Notes: generated by a model not told the origin, from the letters alone. 64,000 bases of DNA from Sipunculus nudus (GCA_026874595.1 CM049319.1:52340917-52404916); one strand, 5' to 3'; positions 1 to 12,171 are shown, counted from the stretch's first letter. Numbers and translations are program-made.

Positions 1-540
1 TTGACATGCTTAAAGGATTCTGGCAAGTTCCGCTGACAGAACGAGCAAAAGAAGTGTCCGCATTTGTGACGCCGCAAGGACTGTACCAGTATAAAGTTAT
101 GCCGTTTGGCATGAAGAACTCGACAGCCACGTTCCAGCGCCTCATCCATATGGTTGTCAAGGAAATTCAGGGCTGCGACGCATATATTGATGACCTTATC
201 ATGTTCAGCGACACCTGGGAAAAACATCTGCAAATTCCTCGCGACCTCTTCGAAAGACTCAGTGAAGCTCGTCTGACCATCAACTTAGTAAAATCTTAGT
301 TTTATCATGCACAAGTAACATTTTTGGGTCATATTGTAGGGCGGGGTCAAGTAAAACCTGATGATGCTAAAATAAGTACCATTTCTGCATTTCCTAGACA
401 AGAAAACAAAAAGAAAATAATGCGTTTTCTTGGTTTGGTTGGATATTACAGAAAGTTTTGTCCGAAATTTTCTGCTGTAGCTGAACCTTTGACTAATTTG
501 TTAAAGAAGAAACAAAAGTTTTTATAGAATGTTTAGTGTG
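1..540 (+). pseudogene. Ty3/gypsy reverse transcriptase remnant (3' part of pol)
   Basis: This is the C-terminal half of a Ty3/gypsy reverse transcriptase, cut by the window edge on the left. Visible landmarks in one frame are DMLKGFWQVPL (motif A aspartate), MPFGMKNSTATFQR (motif B), the catalytic YIDD with DLIMFSD (motif C), FLGHIVGRG and FLGLVGYYRKF (thumb/connection). A TAG codon at 297-299 interrupts the otherwise continuous frame, and further stops follow at 525 and shortly after. Only the first residues of RNase H (CENAF) are present. The sequence then jumps to a purine tract and an LTR, so RNase H and integrase are deleted. The element cannot be autonomous. Confidence 0.9.
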
Positions 541-560
541 AAAATGCATTCTTTTTACAA

Positions 561-569
561 GAAGGGGAG
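561..569 (+). other. Polypurine tract before LTR
   Basis: GAAGGGGAG lies directly before the LTR start TGTTACAG, where the plus-strand primer of a Ty3 element belongs. This supports reading 570 as the first base of a 3' LTR. Confidence 0.6.
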
Positions 570-1398
570 TGTTACAGATGTCTGTTTTATTGTACGCAGG
601 ATTGTTGTTGACACTTGATTTGTGTAGCGCTAGCCTTGTCCGTTGCCGTGGGAGACGCGGGAGCTGGGCCGGCCCACCCTGGAACCCTGGCGTGTATAAA
701 CACAGCGATCGTCTGGAAATTTCTGGGCTATACGCGCATAGAGCGCGTCTTGTTTTGTTCTTTGGGCGTGTGTACTATGTATTGTTAGGTTCTTTTGGAT
801 TGTTCGGGAAATGGAAAGTTATCGGCTTGAGGTGAAAAGTTATAAATAGGGGCTGTGTTTTAGAGCCGAGAGAGAGGAGAGAGAAATATTCCAGCGGACA
901 CAGAAGAGTGTGAGTCAGTTTTAAGACCTATCCTATTCGTGACGTATTTTAATTAGTCTTCAGTTTGTTTTGGGATCACTATCAGAACTTCACTTTTGGA
1001 TTACAAAAATTGATTTTGTGATTGAACTGGAGTATTATTCTCTGAGAAGATTTATATGAACTGTTCATCTGGATTATACATTTTAAAGGACTTGTTGTCG
1101 CTGTGACAGTGGTGGTATCCAGGTACTGTACACTTTGTTTATTATACTGCATGATTGTATTGATTTACTGTTATACTGTTGTTATACTGTGTAATTGTAT
1201 TGATTTAGTGTATTGTAATGTTAGGGTTGTTTTAAGAATAAATTATAATTATTTGTTAACAATAAACCACCGACTTCTTTATTCATTCTCCTACACATTT
1301 CACGCTTCCTAGTGTTACAGAATCTGATTTTGTTTTCTCCATAGCCAAATTTGTGCTTTTCACGACTACGTTATCTGTTGATATTAGGTTCCCTAACA
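570..1398 (+). mobile_element. LTR of Ty3 family 1 (3' LTR)
   Basis: This 829 bp LTR starts TGTTACAG and ends CCCTAACA; the other copies end CCGTAACA, giving a TGTTAC/GTAACA inverted end. A TATA box (TATAAATAGG) is at 841-850, followed by GGCTGTGTTTTAGAGCCGAG, and AATAAA signals occur near 1237 and 1261. It follows a purine tract and the pol remnant, as a 3' LTR should. The boundary is set by homology to three other copies in the window, all sharing the segment from GAATCTGATTTT to GTAACA. An internal GTGTTACAG near 1312 mimics an end but is shared inside all copies. Confidence 0.75.
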
Positions 1399-1689
1399 AT
1401 ATTTACTAAATATGTATAAAATGACCTGGCGCGAGAATTATAAAGATGGCTTGTTAAATCAAGACCAGTCAATTCAACTGTTGTTTGTATAATATTTTCA
1501 TTCAGAGCTTTCAGAATGGGAAAGTTTTTGCAATATTTGTGTAAACCAATACCAACCTTTAGGAGCTGTCACTAAGGCCAAAGTAAAAAAAGGTATGGTT
1601 CTCAGGCACTTTTTTTCATAAATCAGGCGGGCGGGCGGAATTTTATTTTGACCTTTTTTGTATGTTTCGATGAAAATGTCACATGAAAA
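1399..1689. repeat. LTR flank with truncated palindromic MITE (family M1)
   Basis: The sequence after the LTR (ATATTTACTAAATATG) is repeated after the LTR remnant ending at 8058, which shows a duplication. From 1573 to about 1682 it carries the left half of MITE family M1 (TAAGGCCAAAG, GGTATGGTTCTCAGGCAC, GGCGGGCGG). The right half is missing, although the duplicate at 8191-8480 is complete, so this copy has a deletion that joins mid-MITE to LINE sequence. Confidence 0.65.
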
Positions 1690-2330
1690 TGCCCTCCTAC
1701 ATGCATTTTTGTGGTCATCAATATGCTCCTTAGGATTAGAATTTGACAAAGTAAAACCAAGATATTTACCACTTTAACATTCAACAATCTAAACACCATC
1801 AAGTCGCCACTCAGGGTGAGGTTCTAGTGTGCACTGTCCAAACACGACACACTCGGTTTCAAGTGGATTAAACCTAAGACCATGGTGTTATATACCTATC
1901 AGCTAAATCAATCTTCTTTTGTAAACCATAGGCAGACAAACTTGCCAACATGAGATCATCAGCATAACAAAATACATTATAAGATGCATTATTAATCTTT
2001 ATGCCACCTGTGCAATTCGAAAGTTCGTGGATCAAATCTGGATAAAATAAGAAGAAATGGGGAAGTCGACCCTCCCTGATTATGTACAACATTCATATAT
2101 AGCTTTCTTAAACAAATTAGCATGTGGTACAGCAACAAACGCACCCTCTGCCTTTAATGAGCATGTATATACAGGAGATCCACGCATGGAACAACAAGTT
2201 ATGACATCATTAGCTAGTGAAGAGGCCATATTAGTACCTGTCCCATGATTAAATACGAATTGCAAATCACTGAATTCGTGAAAATCAGATATATCAAGTT
2301 AATTCCAAAATTTTAGATTTCGTACATGAG
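1690..2330 (-). pseudogene. LINE (non-LTR) reverse transcriptase remnant, copy 1
   Basis: This is a minus-strand fragment of a non-LTR reverse transcriptase. On the minus strand one reads a degraded motif A region (SLKAEGAFVAVPHA; the duplicate copy keeps SLDVEGAFDAVPHA), then motif C FCYADDLMLAS, then a thumb segment SNPKEHIDDHKNACRRAF. The frame is broken several times between 1690 and 2265. In this copy the motif A aspartate has become valine. The 5' endonuclease region and the 3' end are not recognisable. The LINE clade cannot be fixed from this much sequence. It is homologous to 8560-9300. Confidence 0.75.
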
Positions 2331-2836
2331 ATCGTGAGTGTAAGATATCAGGCCTACCTACTACCCATCTTATCTAAATCCTGACTGACCCATTAATAGA
2401 CCAACCCTATTGTAAAGTAGGCTGACCTAGAGCAGGCCACAAATTGCCACTCTTTCTCTTGGGCTTGAATGATCCAGATGTGGGCCGCTTGGTTAAAGCA
2501 TTTTAACATGTTAAGGGGTTAAACGTTAATCGAATATGGCGACGTTCACTAGCTTGCCACGAACGTTCAAGCTTTCCTGTTTATCATGTTTAACTATTAA
2601 ACGCGACTGGCAGGATATGTTTCGGACATAACTTTCGGCAATTTGGTGATTTTAAACTTACATTCCTGTGTTGTTTTCTATTATCAATCGGAAAAATCCT
2701 ACATCGGCGAACCTGTGTCAGCTTCCAAATCTCATTATTTGCAAGTAGTGATACAAATCTATACTTCGGCACATAAAATACTTTTGCAATATTTTGTTTT
2801 CTTGGAATTTGTAAATTAACAGCTGAATTTAAAAGA
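2331..2836. repeat. LINE flank sequence, duplicated segment
   Basis: No gene is visible. The stretch matches 9290-9757 almost base for base, for example around GGGCCGCTTGG, CACGAACGTTCAAGC and TTTCGGACAT. It belongs to the duplicated LTR-LINE segment. After AAATTAACAGC the two copies diverge: this one runs directly into a partial LTR, while the other continues for another 2.4 kb. Confidence 0.6.
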
Positions 2837-3350
2837 GGACACGGAAGAGTGTGAGTCAGTTTCGGGACCTTTCCGATAATTACAGAACTTAAAGGTATTC
2901 TTCGAAATTTTTAAAGGATTTTATACAGTCTTCAGTTTGCCTTTGGGATTATTGCCAGACCTTCACTTTTGGATTAAAACAGATTGTTTTCGAGATAACA
3001 TTGGACTATTCTCTGAGAAGATTTATGTGAACTGTTCATCTGGATTATATGTTTTAAAGGACTTGATGAGCTGTGACAGTGGTTGTATCCAGAATCAAAG
3101 CCTAGGATCCGGACAGTTTGGTACTGTACATTTTTATTGTTTTACTTTGTAATTGAAGTGATTTAGTGTATTGTAATGTTAGGATTGTTTTAAGTATAAA
3201 TTATAATTATATGTCAACCACTGACTTCTTTATTCATTCCCCCTAGACATTTCACGCTGCCTGCCGTTACAGAATCTGATTTTTATTTATCTCCGTAACA
3301 AAATTTATGTTCGTAATGACTACATGATGTTATTATTCGGTTCCGTAACA
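2837..3350 (+). mobile_element. Partial LTR of Ty3 family 1
   Basis: This is the 3' two thirds of the family 1 LTR, starting at the GGACACGGAAGAGTG segment that lies downstream of the TATA box in the complete copies, and ending TTCCGTAACA. It is closest to the copy at 12213-13036: both carry CCTAGGATCCGGACA and are followed by GCTTATATTTGC. The upstream promoter part is missing. Confidence 0.75.
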
Positions 3351-3373
3351 GCTTATATTTGCAAATACATATA

Positions 3374-3376
<3 letters not shown>

Positions 3377-3429
<53 letters not shown>
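3377..3429. repeat. (AT)n microsatellite
   Basis: Uninterrupted AT dinucleotide run. The homologous position near 13062 has only about 16 bp, so the locus differs in length between the two duplicated copies. Confidence 0.95.
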
Positions 3430-3431
<2 letters not shown>

Positions 3432-4827
3432 GCCCCACTCAATCCAACCCTGCATTAAACAACGACTACCGATTGTCTAAATAACACAAGGTGACACCAC
3501 AACAAGAGTTATTAACTATTCATTTATTAAAGAAAATATAAAAAACGGAATGGATCCAGTGACATACAATACGTCAGTCTACATGTCATGCCTTTTATGT
3601 ACAATATATACAACTGTAAAACTCTTGAGGGTTAAATCATTAATTATATTCTGACTTTGCAATCTCATCATGTACAATGTAAATCTGGAGAAGCACTTTT
3701 CGTATACCTCAAGCTGAACGGAATAAACATATATTACATCTAATTTTACAACTCTAGACCTGCTGATCAATTCTGAATTTAATTTAAATAGTACTGTGAC
3801 TGAACAGAATTTACTGGAATTTAATGCAAACTATAAATTGGATCAGCATTGCATTGAGAAAAAAAAACTAATGGAATAATGAGAATTTAATTTTGAATTG
3901 AAACCTACAGGCTCAGGTGAATTGAGCTGATTTTTTTATTAAATGTTCTGGCACTTAAAAATTTTATCAGTATTGCTTATCAGTAGTTGGTCTTGTCTTG
4001 GAGTAGATTATTTTATAGTTTAGGTATGCAGTGTTTGAAGAAAGTAAGAAGAGGGGTGTCACAATGAACACAGTCAGCACATAAAATGCTACTTAATCTC
4101 TCTGAATTTGTGCACCTGCTTGAATAGCAAAACAAATTCAAACTGAATAAAAATGAATTTAATTGACTTGGAATTAATAATTTGTTTACTAACACACTAA
4201 ACTGAACTTTAAAGGTTAATAAAAAATGTTGAATTTGAATGGAAACATTTAATTGAAAAAATTTAATTGACCCAGGTCTGGCAATCATTTTTTTTATAAC
4301 AGCATGGGTTAATTAGTCAGATTCGTCTCAATTGCAAATATTCATCAAATTATCCTAAAATTAATTTAGCAAAGGAATTCTACCATAAAAAAGTAGTTGT
4401 AACAGCCATTCCTTTAGCTAAAAGAATAAGAACATGTAATTTTGCACTTAACATATTTGGCTCCTCCTCAGCCTATATCCATGACAACGAATGCCTACTA
4501 GTATTTCTTTTTTAGTATAACAATTGATAGAAGCCTAATTATATAGGAAACATCTGAAAGAAATTACTTGCTAATATCAAATTCTACATACATAAAAGTT
4601 TGGAATGCTATTTATATCAAATCATTTGCTAATGCCTTCCTTAAAAAGACACAGCTGACATGAACATCTATAGGTTAACGTCTTTTTTCAATTTATAGGA
4701 GACATAATTACGGTAAATATGAAATGGGCGCACACGTTAAAGGCAAGAATATGCACTCTTCTATGGTCAGTTGCCATAGCAACGGAGCTGAACTTTACCC
4801 TTTCTCAAGGTCCATATTATACAGCTT

Positions 4828-5171
4828 TAAGTCCAAAAAAAAGTTTGGTTCTCAGACACTTTTCAGAAATCAATACGGGAGGGTGATTTTTTACTACCTT
4901 TTTGGTTTGTTTCCAAAAAAAAATGTCATATGATCAAGGAAAAGCATGATTATAACAGATTTTTTTTTGCTAGACAAGTGAAACCACTACAAAACAAAGG
5001 AAATTTTATCAAAATTGTATTATTGTATCTTTTTGAAACATATGTCTGAGGGTCTGGAGCTGAAATTGGTCAGTTACTAAGTTAAAAATCAAGATAAAAT
5101 ATTTTGATGTGGGGGTTTAAAATTGGTGCGGGTGGTGCCTGAGAACCATATCTTTTATTTTTTTGGCCTAA
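4828..5171 (+). mobile_element. MITE family M1, diverged complete copy
   Basis: A short non-coding element with inverted ends. The left end has TTGGTTCTCAGACAC and the right end has GTGCCTGAGAACCATATC followed by TTTTTTTGGCCTAA. The interior holds AAATCAATACGGGAGGG near the left and GGGGGTTTAAAATTGG near the right, as in the other copies. It lies in the part of segment X that is missing from the second copy. Confidence 0.75.
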
Positions 5172-5542
5172 TGATCAAAGTATGATTGCTTGAATCGATT
5201 GAAAAAACATGAACAATGTCACGATGGCAGTACTGTCAGACATCTTTGGTCCGTTGTGATGTCTATACAAATAATGACTATTCCGCTGCATGCTATACAT
5301 GAAAATATATGGAATACAAATGATTTATATTTCTTGTTTAAATTTAAGATTAAATGTCATGCCTACTACCCTTTTAGGAAATCTGTCAATCTAAATCTCT
5401 TTACTAATGATATGCTTAATGCAAAATATGTATAACAACTAACTTTATCAACTCTTATAATGATAATATTACACATACCTATGTACTTATAAGAAAGGAA
5501 ATACAACAGAATAAATATAAACAAGCAAATTCATGGAATTAA

Positions 5543-5935
5543 TGTCCCCCGCTTTGGGTTCTTGTTGTCTTTTATGCTTGATAAGCAACCAAAATTATGA
5601 CATGTGGAGAAAATCTTGAGGGCACAACAACAAAAAAATTAAAACAGATGCACTATGACATGTGGAGACATCTGCAGGGGAACATAAAAAACTAAACCAC
5701 ACTGAGAAATTTGACCAATATTATTGAATTTTGTTTACGAGCTGGAGAGAAATATTTTTCAGATACACACTCCAAAAGCCATCCCTACCGAGGTATGCAT
5801 GAGAGCAATCCAAATTTAAATGAAATCGGATAAAATTTAAGAAAGTTTTCGCACGGAAACGAAAAAACCTGACGGACGGAGAGACAGACAGACAGACCTA
5901 AATCAATGTCCCCCACATCCGAGGAGCGGGGGACA
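5543..5935. mobile_element. MITE family M2 with TGTCCCCCGCT ends
   Basis: The element begins TGTCCCCCGCT and ends AGCGGGGGACA, an 11 bp perfect inverted repeat. It is about 393 bp long with no coding capacity. Internal landmarks are two GACATGTGGAGA segments, GAGGTATGCATGAGAGCAATC and a GACGGACGGAGAGACAGACAG tract near the right end. A degenerate relative is at 59575-59945. Confidence 0.8.
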
Positions 5936-6587
5936 AATATAAAATACGGGATATAACCCAATGAAGTGAATATTAATTAATGGAAAATTAATGCCAGATG
6001 CATTTTATGTTTATAACTTCCAATCCGTATTTGAATCTTTGTGATTTGTGACTGTCACTGGGGGTTCATTTACATAAGTATGTTTGTCAATATACAGTTT
6101 ACACAATTTTTAAAAATATTTAAAACATTTTTGATAATGCTGTCTAAGACAGGAAAAATATTTAGACCGAACCTTATGATTCATTAAAATATAATTCAAA
6201 ACCTACTTTATGTCCAAGCATATCCTGCTATGATAACAGGGATGGAAATCGATACCAAACAAGGTGCAGCAACCACCAATGATATCAATATATTGTCAAT
6301 ATAGATACAGAAACAGACACAGAAAAAGCATGTACAATGTATTGGCGACTGGTATCAAAACAGGGCTTGAAAATAATTCTGAAAGTACTTGCCCAGCTGG
6401 GCAAGTATCACCTAGCTTCTACTTGCTGTACATGAATTTTTACCGGCGCTACAAAATTTAGTGATGTAGCCATGAACAGGGTTTGTGTTGCATGTTTTAC
6501 TGCACGCTTTACACAATAACACACTCAAATATTTGTTTTTTAATTACTAGTATATTCCACTTCAGTAAAGATGTATTTTCAACATGA
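5936..6587. other. No gene recognised
   Basis: AT-rich sequence with no gene, RNA or clear repeat that I can name. It is part of the 2.4 kb found only in copy 1 of segment X. Confidence 0.5.
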
Positions 6588-7832
6588 CATTATTTCTTCA
6601 AGAAAGGAAATGGTTATTTATGATTATTTAAGAGTCAGGCCTTTGGGTAAAGGTTTATATCGCACCCACTTGCCCAATTAGCAGTTAGGAGGCAACTTTT
6701 GGTTGCCCTTTCATCATTTTAGATTTTTTTTACTTGCCACAGGCAAACAGTGAACTGTTAATGTTGAGACCGTGCACATGAGAAACATCTAGAGGTATAA
6801 TCTATATCATGATCTTTGCTGTGACAATATCCATAACCATACCTAGACAAACACCTTTACTTGTTTCTGTAAACTCTTGGAACTACCTTTACCATACCTA
6901 CACTTTATCACACTGAAATACACATACAAATGAGCGACAACACATGCAGTAACCACATTCCATTCACATTTTAAGCCACCCTGTGTACTACCCAGCACAT
7001 GAACTTACTGTATGCAAGACTATTCATTAACTAAAAGGATGTATGTACATGTATAAAAGAAGTCACCACAAAATTCTGCTTCACAATTGCTCAGATGAAG
7101 GTGAAATATTGATACTTGATATATGATCTGATAGTATCTTATTACACACATATACATAAATCCAGACTACATTGGTACATATTTCTAAAATTATTTACAA
7201 ATATTTAACATTACAACATGTTACATTGGTCACATGTATGTCACGGCAGTGAGTCCTCTCTTCAGCTCTCCCGCCTTTTATGCTGCTGTGTATACAGACT
7301 GAATACATGACAGTGTATCTTACTGCTCAGCTGACTCTTTTACTGCTCTAATTTCCCGATTAACAAAAAACATGCGATCATGCTAAGAACCTGCAAATAC
7401 GAGAAAAAGTTATATAAAAATTATTCATGTTACATAGATTGTACAAAGAGCAGTAATATCTAGTCCTAAAACAAAATGAAAAATAATAAAATTTAACATA
7501 TAAAATATAATATTAGAAAATAAAATAAAATAAAATGCTAATTTCCTGGTACATGTGATATAAAATTTTCTCAATTCGTTTTATCAGCAGAAGCTATATT
7601 TTTGTAAGTCACCAAGGTATCTCAAAGTGCGGTGTTATCTGACCTCTTTAAGTGTGCATGAATTCTTATGAGATTGTAAATCAGGTGAGAAAGTATTGGT
7701 AAATATGTTTAATGAGTTTCATGAAAATCCGTAGGATTTTTGTTAAGTTACCAAAGTGCCTCCAAATTGTGGGGACTGCTGACCTCATTAAAAATATGCA
7801 GGGATTTCGCAGTAATTCAAACTTAGGCGATA

Positions 7833-8058
7833 ATAGTTATAAATAGGGGGCTTTAGAGCCGAGAAAGAGAAGAAAGAAATATTATTAAATATAATTATAT
7901 AAATTATAATTATATGTTAACAAAAAAACACTGACTTCTTTATTCATTCCCCTAGACATTTCACGCTCCCTAGTGTTACAGAATCTGATTTTTTATCTCC
8001 ATAGCCAAATTTATGCTCATCACGACAATGTGATCTGTTGATATTAGGTTCCGTAACA
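7833..8058 (+). mobile_element. Internally deleted LTR of Ty3 family 1
   Basis: It contains the TATA region (TATAAATAGG at 7838-7847) and GAGCCGAGAAAGAGAAG, then jumps to the LTR 3' part (ATTATAATTATATG, CACTGACTTCTTTATTCATTCC, GTAACA at 8058). About 400 bp of LTR middle and all of the upstream region are missing. Its right flank equals that of the LTR at 570-1398. Confidence 0.7.
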
Positions 8059-8190
8059 ATATTTACTAAATATGTATAAAAAGACCTGGCCTAAGAATTG
8101 TTAATAAAGATAATTTCATTCAGAGCTTTCAGAATGGGAAAGTTTTTGCAATATTTGTGTAAACCAATACCAACCTTTAGGAGCTGTCAC

Positions 8191-8480
8191 TAAGGCCAAA
8201 GTAAAAAAAAGGGTATGGTTCTCAGATACTTTTTTCAGAAATCAGTCGGGCGGGCGGAATTTTATTTTGACCTTTTTTGTATGTTTCGATAAAAATGTCG
8301 TATGATTTAGGAAAAGCATGAAAGTAACAGATTTTTTTGCTAAACAGGTAAAAGCACTACATTGATTGTACTATTTTATCTTCTTGATAGATAAAAATTA
8401 TAATAAGATTTTTTTTTGCGGGGGTTAGAATTGACGCGGGCGGTGCCTGAGAACTATACCCTTAATTTTCTTTGGCCTTA
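8191..8480 (+). mobile_element. MITE family M1, complete copy
   Basis: Starts TAAGGCCAAAG, carries GGTATGGTTCTCAG, and ends GTGCCTGAGAACTATACCC ... TTTGGCCTTA, so the ends are inverted repeats of about 35 bp. Interior: TCAGTCGGGCGGGCGG on the left and GCGGGGGTTAGAATTGACGC on the right. It is inserted next to the LINE remnant. The duplicate at 1573 is truncated. Confidence 0.85.
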
Positions 8481-8559
8481 CATTTCCATTTTTTCTGAAA
8501 GTTTACTGACAAATATGGCATTGGCGCCATATGTCAACACAGGCCTAATAGCTGTTTTC

Positions 8560-9300
8560 CACACATAAGATAAAGAATTAACACCAGTTACAATGTTTGA
8601 GAAACTGGCTCTTTTATGAAATAAAATGCCCTCCTGCATTCATTTATGTGGTCATCAATATGCTCCTTAGGATTAGAACTTGACAAAGTAACACCAAGAT
8701 ATTTCACACTTCAACAATCTAAACACCAACAAGTCGCCACTCAGGGTGAGGTTCTAGTGTGCACTGCCCAAACACGACACACTTGGTTTCAAGTGGATTA
8801 CACCTAAGACCATGCTATGTTATATACCTATCAGCTAAATCAATCTTCTTTTGTAAACCATAGGCAGACAAACTTGCCAACATGAGATCATCAGCATAAA
8901 AAAATACATTACAAGATGCATTATAAATCTGTATGCCACCTGTGCAATTCGATAGTTCGTGGATCAAATCTGGATATAATAAGAAGAAATGGGGAAGTTG
9001 ACCCTCCCTGATCATGTACAACATTCATATATAGCTTTCTTAAACAAAATAGCATGTGGTACAGCATCAAACGCACCCTCAACGTCTAAGGAGCATGTAT
9101 ATACAGGAGAACCACGCATGGAACAATAAGTTATGACATCATTAGCTAGTGAAGAGGCAATCTTTGTTCCTGTCCCATGATTAAATACGAATTGCAAATC
9201 ACTTAATTCGTGAAAATCAGATATATCCAGTATATATAATTCCAAAATTTTAGATTTGGTACATGAGATCGTGAAAGTGTAAGATATCAGGCCTACCTAC
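8560..9300 (-). pseudogene. LINE reverse transcriptase remnant, copy 2
   Basis: Minus-strand non-LTR reverse transcriptase fragment and the better preserved of two copies. Two overlapping frames carry SLDVEGAFDAVPHAILFKKA (motif A, aspartate kept) at about 9020-9130, and FFYADDLMLASL (motif C) at about 8880-8915. A frameshift near 9012-9024 separates them. Further downstream, still on the minus strand, HGLRCNPLETKCVVFGQC and, after more frameshifts, NPKEHIDDHINECRRAF mark the thumb. It is a dead 5'-truncated copy. The LINE clade is undetermined. Confidence 0.8.
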
Positions 9301-11221
9301 TACCCATCTTATCTATATCCGGACTGACCCATTAATAGACCACCCCTTTTGTAAAGTAGGCTGGCCTAGAGCAGGCCACAAATTGCCACTCTTTCTCTTG
9401 GGCTTGAATGATCCAGATGTGGGCCGCTTGGCATTTTAACATGTTAAGGGGTTAAACGTTAATCGACATATGGCGACGTTCACTAGCTTGCCACGAACGT
9501 TCAAGCTTCTCTGTTAATCACGTTTAACTATTAAACGCGACTGGCAGGATATGTTTCGGACATACCTTTCGGCAATTTGGTGATTTTAAACTTACATTCC
9601 TGTGTTGTTTTCTAATATCAATCGAAAAAATCGTACATCGGCGAGCCCGTGTCAGCTTGCAAATCTAATTATTTGCAAGTAGTGATTCAAATCTATACTT
9701 CGGCACATAAATTACTTTTGCAATATTTTGTTTTCTTTGAATTTGTAAATTAACAGCGACACATGAACAAAATAGGTAGGTAGATACAATTTAGAAGAGA
9801 GAAGATGATGAAGATCGCTTTATCCAGAAGTTACAGATTCCTTGAATAATAAGGTACGTGATTTTTTTTTGTTGAATGGCATAACAAACATTGTACGTAT
9901 CAGAAATGGCCCTAGGAGTCTAGAAATATAGAACTGCTGTAGATCGATGGCATGAGAAATGACCCAAAGCGAGGATAAAGATAGCCACTTTGACCTCAGC
10001 GCTCGAAGGATTCAATCGTAAGTCGACATACGGCGAAACCTTCAGTAGCCTGCCGCGACTGTTTGACCTTTTCTCATAGCGCTCCAACGAGGATAGTTAA
10101 TATATTTCATACTTAAGTCGAAAGTTCATTCAGTCATTCTGGCATTGTGAACTTAAATATTTATATATATAAAATGTGCAACTTATGTACTAGTGCTTTC
10201 TGGTAAAGAATGGCATAAGTGTTGTGCTAAATGATAGGCCCGAAGGTAGACCTATATTGTAAGGAAACGTACTTATGTATTGTACTAATTGACACAGGCA
10301 TGTGGTACCAGTATTTTGATGTATACACGAACGTTAAATTCCTGAATGAATTAATATGTTACCTTGAGTGTGTCCGTTAAGACTACAAAGTAAGGCAGCA
10401 TTCATAAACTAAATGCATAGAGATAGAGCAGTGTGCTAAGTTTAGGTAAATTTTAAAGTTTTATGGTTGTTACGTAAAGTAAGCTTCTAAAAATCCCACT
10501 TCTGACAATGCAAAACGTTATGTAAAATAAGAGGGCATCAATTATTTATGGATATATTTGATAAAGTACTTGATAGGTCGATAATTTCTTGGTATAAAGT
10601 AGGATCTAGTGTAGGCTTTTTTTTAAGTAAAGGTACCAATAACCCTTTATAAAAACAACCTGGCACATTACTACATCTGATACACAGGGTAAACATTATA
10701 CTAAGATTAATAATAATTCTAGATTTATTGGAATGCTTGAAATATTCGTATACAATGCCATCCCTACCTGGCGAACATCCAGATTTAAGCTTTTCAATGT
10801 AACTTTAAAATTAAACTATCATCAACCTGCATGAACTATACAAACTACAGAATTTAGACGTATGAACACACGAGTTAATATATCGTACAAGCATTCATTG
10901 TATATATAGGAATGTTGTTTATAACAGAAGTTGTGCTTGCCTTGAGATGAGCTGAGTTATGGATTTTTCATTGTTTTCTATCTTTGAGGTTTTCTCATTT
11001 TTTTTTCAGGATTAACAAAATAAATTATGCAAAACGCATCATGTTAATTTCCTGCCTTATTTTGCACATTTAGGCAGAAATAGAAATCCGTAATCCCAGA
11101 TTAAAATAAATAGCTATTTAGGTTAAGAACGTACGGACAGACGAGCTGTTGCAAGCCCCTTGATAGTCAAATTTCATTTAGGCGACCAATTTTGAAATGC
11201 GACCACTTTATCACGGTCCCG
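9301..11221. other. No gene recognised; left part duplicated
   Basis: 9301-9757 is the duplicate of 2331-2820. From 9757 to 11221 I see no gene, RNA or clear repeat. The sequence is AT-rich and all frames are broken. Confidence 0.5.
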
Positions 11222-12171
11222 ATATATATGTCAGGGTAGAGTTTGCGATCTGGTAGAATCGGAGTTTCTACTGAAAGAAACTACGATCAGAGTCTCTGCT
11301 GGTAGAAACCATGATCAGAGTCTCTACCAGTAGAAACACTGATCCCACTGATAGAGATTCTGATCGTGGTTTCTACCAGTTGAAACTGCGATTGATCATT
11401 ACACAACTAATTAACACCTTAACTGTGACAGCCTTCACACCTTGTGAGTTGTTTGGTTACAAGAAAATACATTAAAGGTAAAACATTAAAGGTAAACATT
11501 TCACACCAAATCAATACTTGCCTGAACAAACAAGAACAAACGTCAAGGGTAATAATTTTACAACATAATGGTTCCTTGCCTGGGACAAACTTAAAATAAA
11601 TAGGAAATAAATTCACAGGTTTTTAAAGGGAAAAAAAGGCATAAGAAATAAGGTCACAATTTTTAAAGAAATTCACATTTTTAATATTTAAATAAATATA
11701 TAATATTATCAAACAACCACAGGAACTTATTTTGGGATTTGCACCAACAGAGTTCCTATCTATAGAACTGAAGTTCCTACCAGTAGGATCGCAGTTTCTA
11801 CTTGTTGGCTTATCATAAATTGAAGTTCCTACCAGTAAGATTGCAGATTTTACTGGCCTGGTAGGATCGCAGTTTCTACTGGTTCGCCCATCAGTAGACT
11901 TGAAGTTCCTACCAGTAGGATCGCAGTTTCTTCAGGTAGGAACTGTGATTGGAGTCTCTACCAGTATAGTATTAGTAGAATTGAAGTTCCTACCAGTAGG
12001 ATCGGAGTGCCTACTGGTAGAAACCATGATCGAAATCTCTACCAGTAGGATAGGAGTTTCTACCAGTAGAACCTCCGATCGTGGTTTCTACCGGCAGAGA
12101 CTCCGATCATAGTTTCTACTGGTAGAAACTCCGATTCTACCAGATCGCAATCTCTACCTTGACATATATAT
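11222..12171. mobile_element. Foldback-type element with repeat-built inverted arms
   Basis: The two ends are inverted copies of about 50 bp: the left begins ATATATATGTCAGGGTAGAG and continues GATCTGGTAGAATCGGAG; the right ends in its complement with TCTCTACCTTGACATATATAT. Both arms (about 11222-11397 and 11745-12171) are built from many variants of a short unit such as ACCAGTAGAAACTCCGATC, in both orientations, so each arm can also fold on itself. The core (about 11400-11745) is AT-rich, unique and non-coding. No transposase is seen. The layout resembles foldback or repeat-TIR DNA transposons. Open frames inside the arms are by-products of the repeats. Confidence 0.75.

Larger units (their letters stand above)
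3468..7832. repeat. Duplicated segment X, copy 1 (with 2.4 kb extra)
   Basis: 3468-4215 matches 13078-13826 and about 6588-7832 matches 13836-15076, at high identity with scattered substitutions. The 2.4 kb between (about 4216-6587) is present only in this copy and contains two MITEs. No protein-coding gene is recognisable. Part of it (TTTCATGAAAATCCGTAGGATTTTT; 'gacctcattaaaaatatgcaggg') belongs to a dispersed repeat, since a weaker relative occurs near 23590-23720. A palindromic CTTGCCCAGCTGGGCAAG occurs near 6389. Confidence 0.7.

Noticed and set aside
1498-1749. 83-codon minus-strand frame as a gene
   Set aside because: It runs through the truncated M1 MITE and part of the LINE thumb remnant.
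11222-12171. CRISPR-like array or minisatellite gene
   Set aside because: Repeats are in both orientations without unique regular spacers, in a eukaryotic context; the frame at 11900-12112 only translates the repeats.
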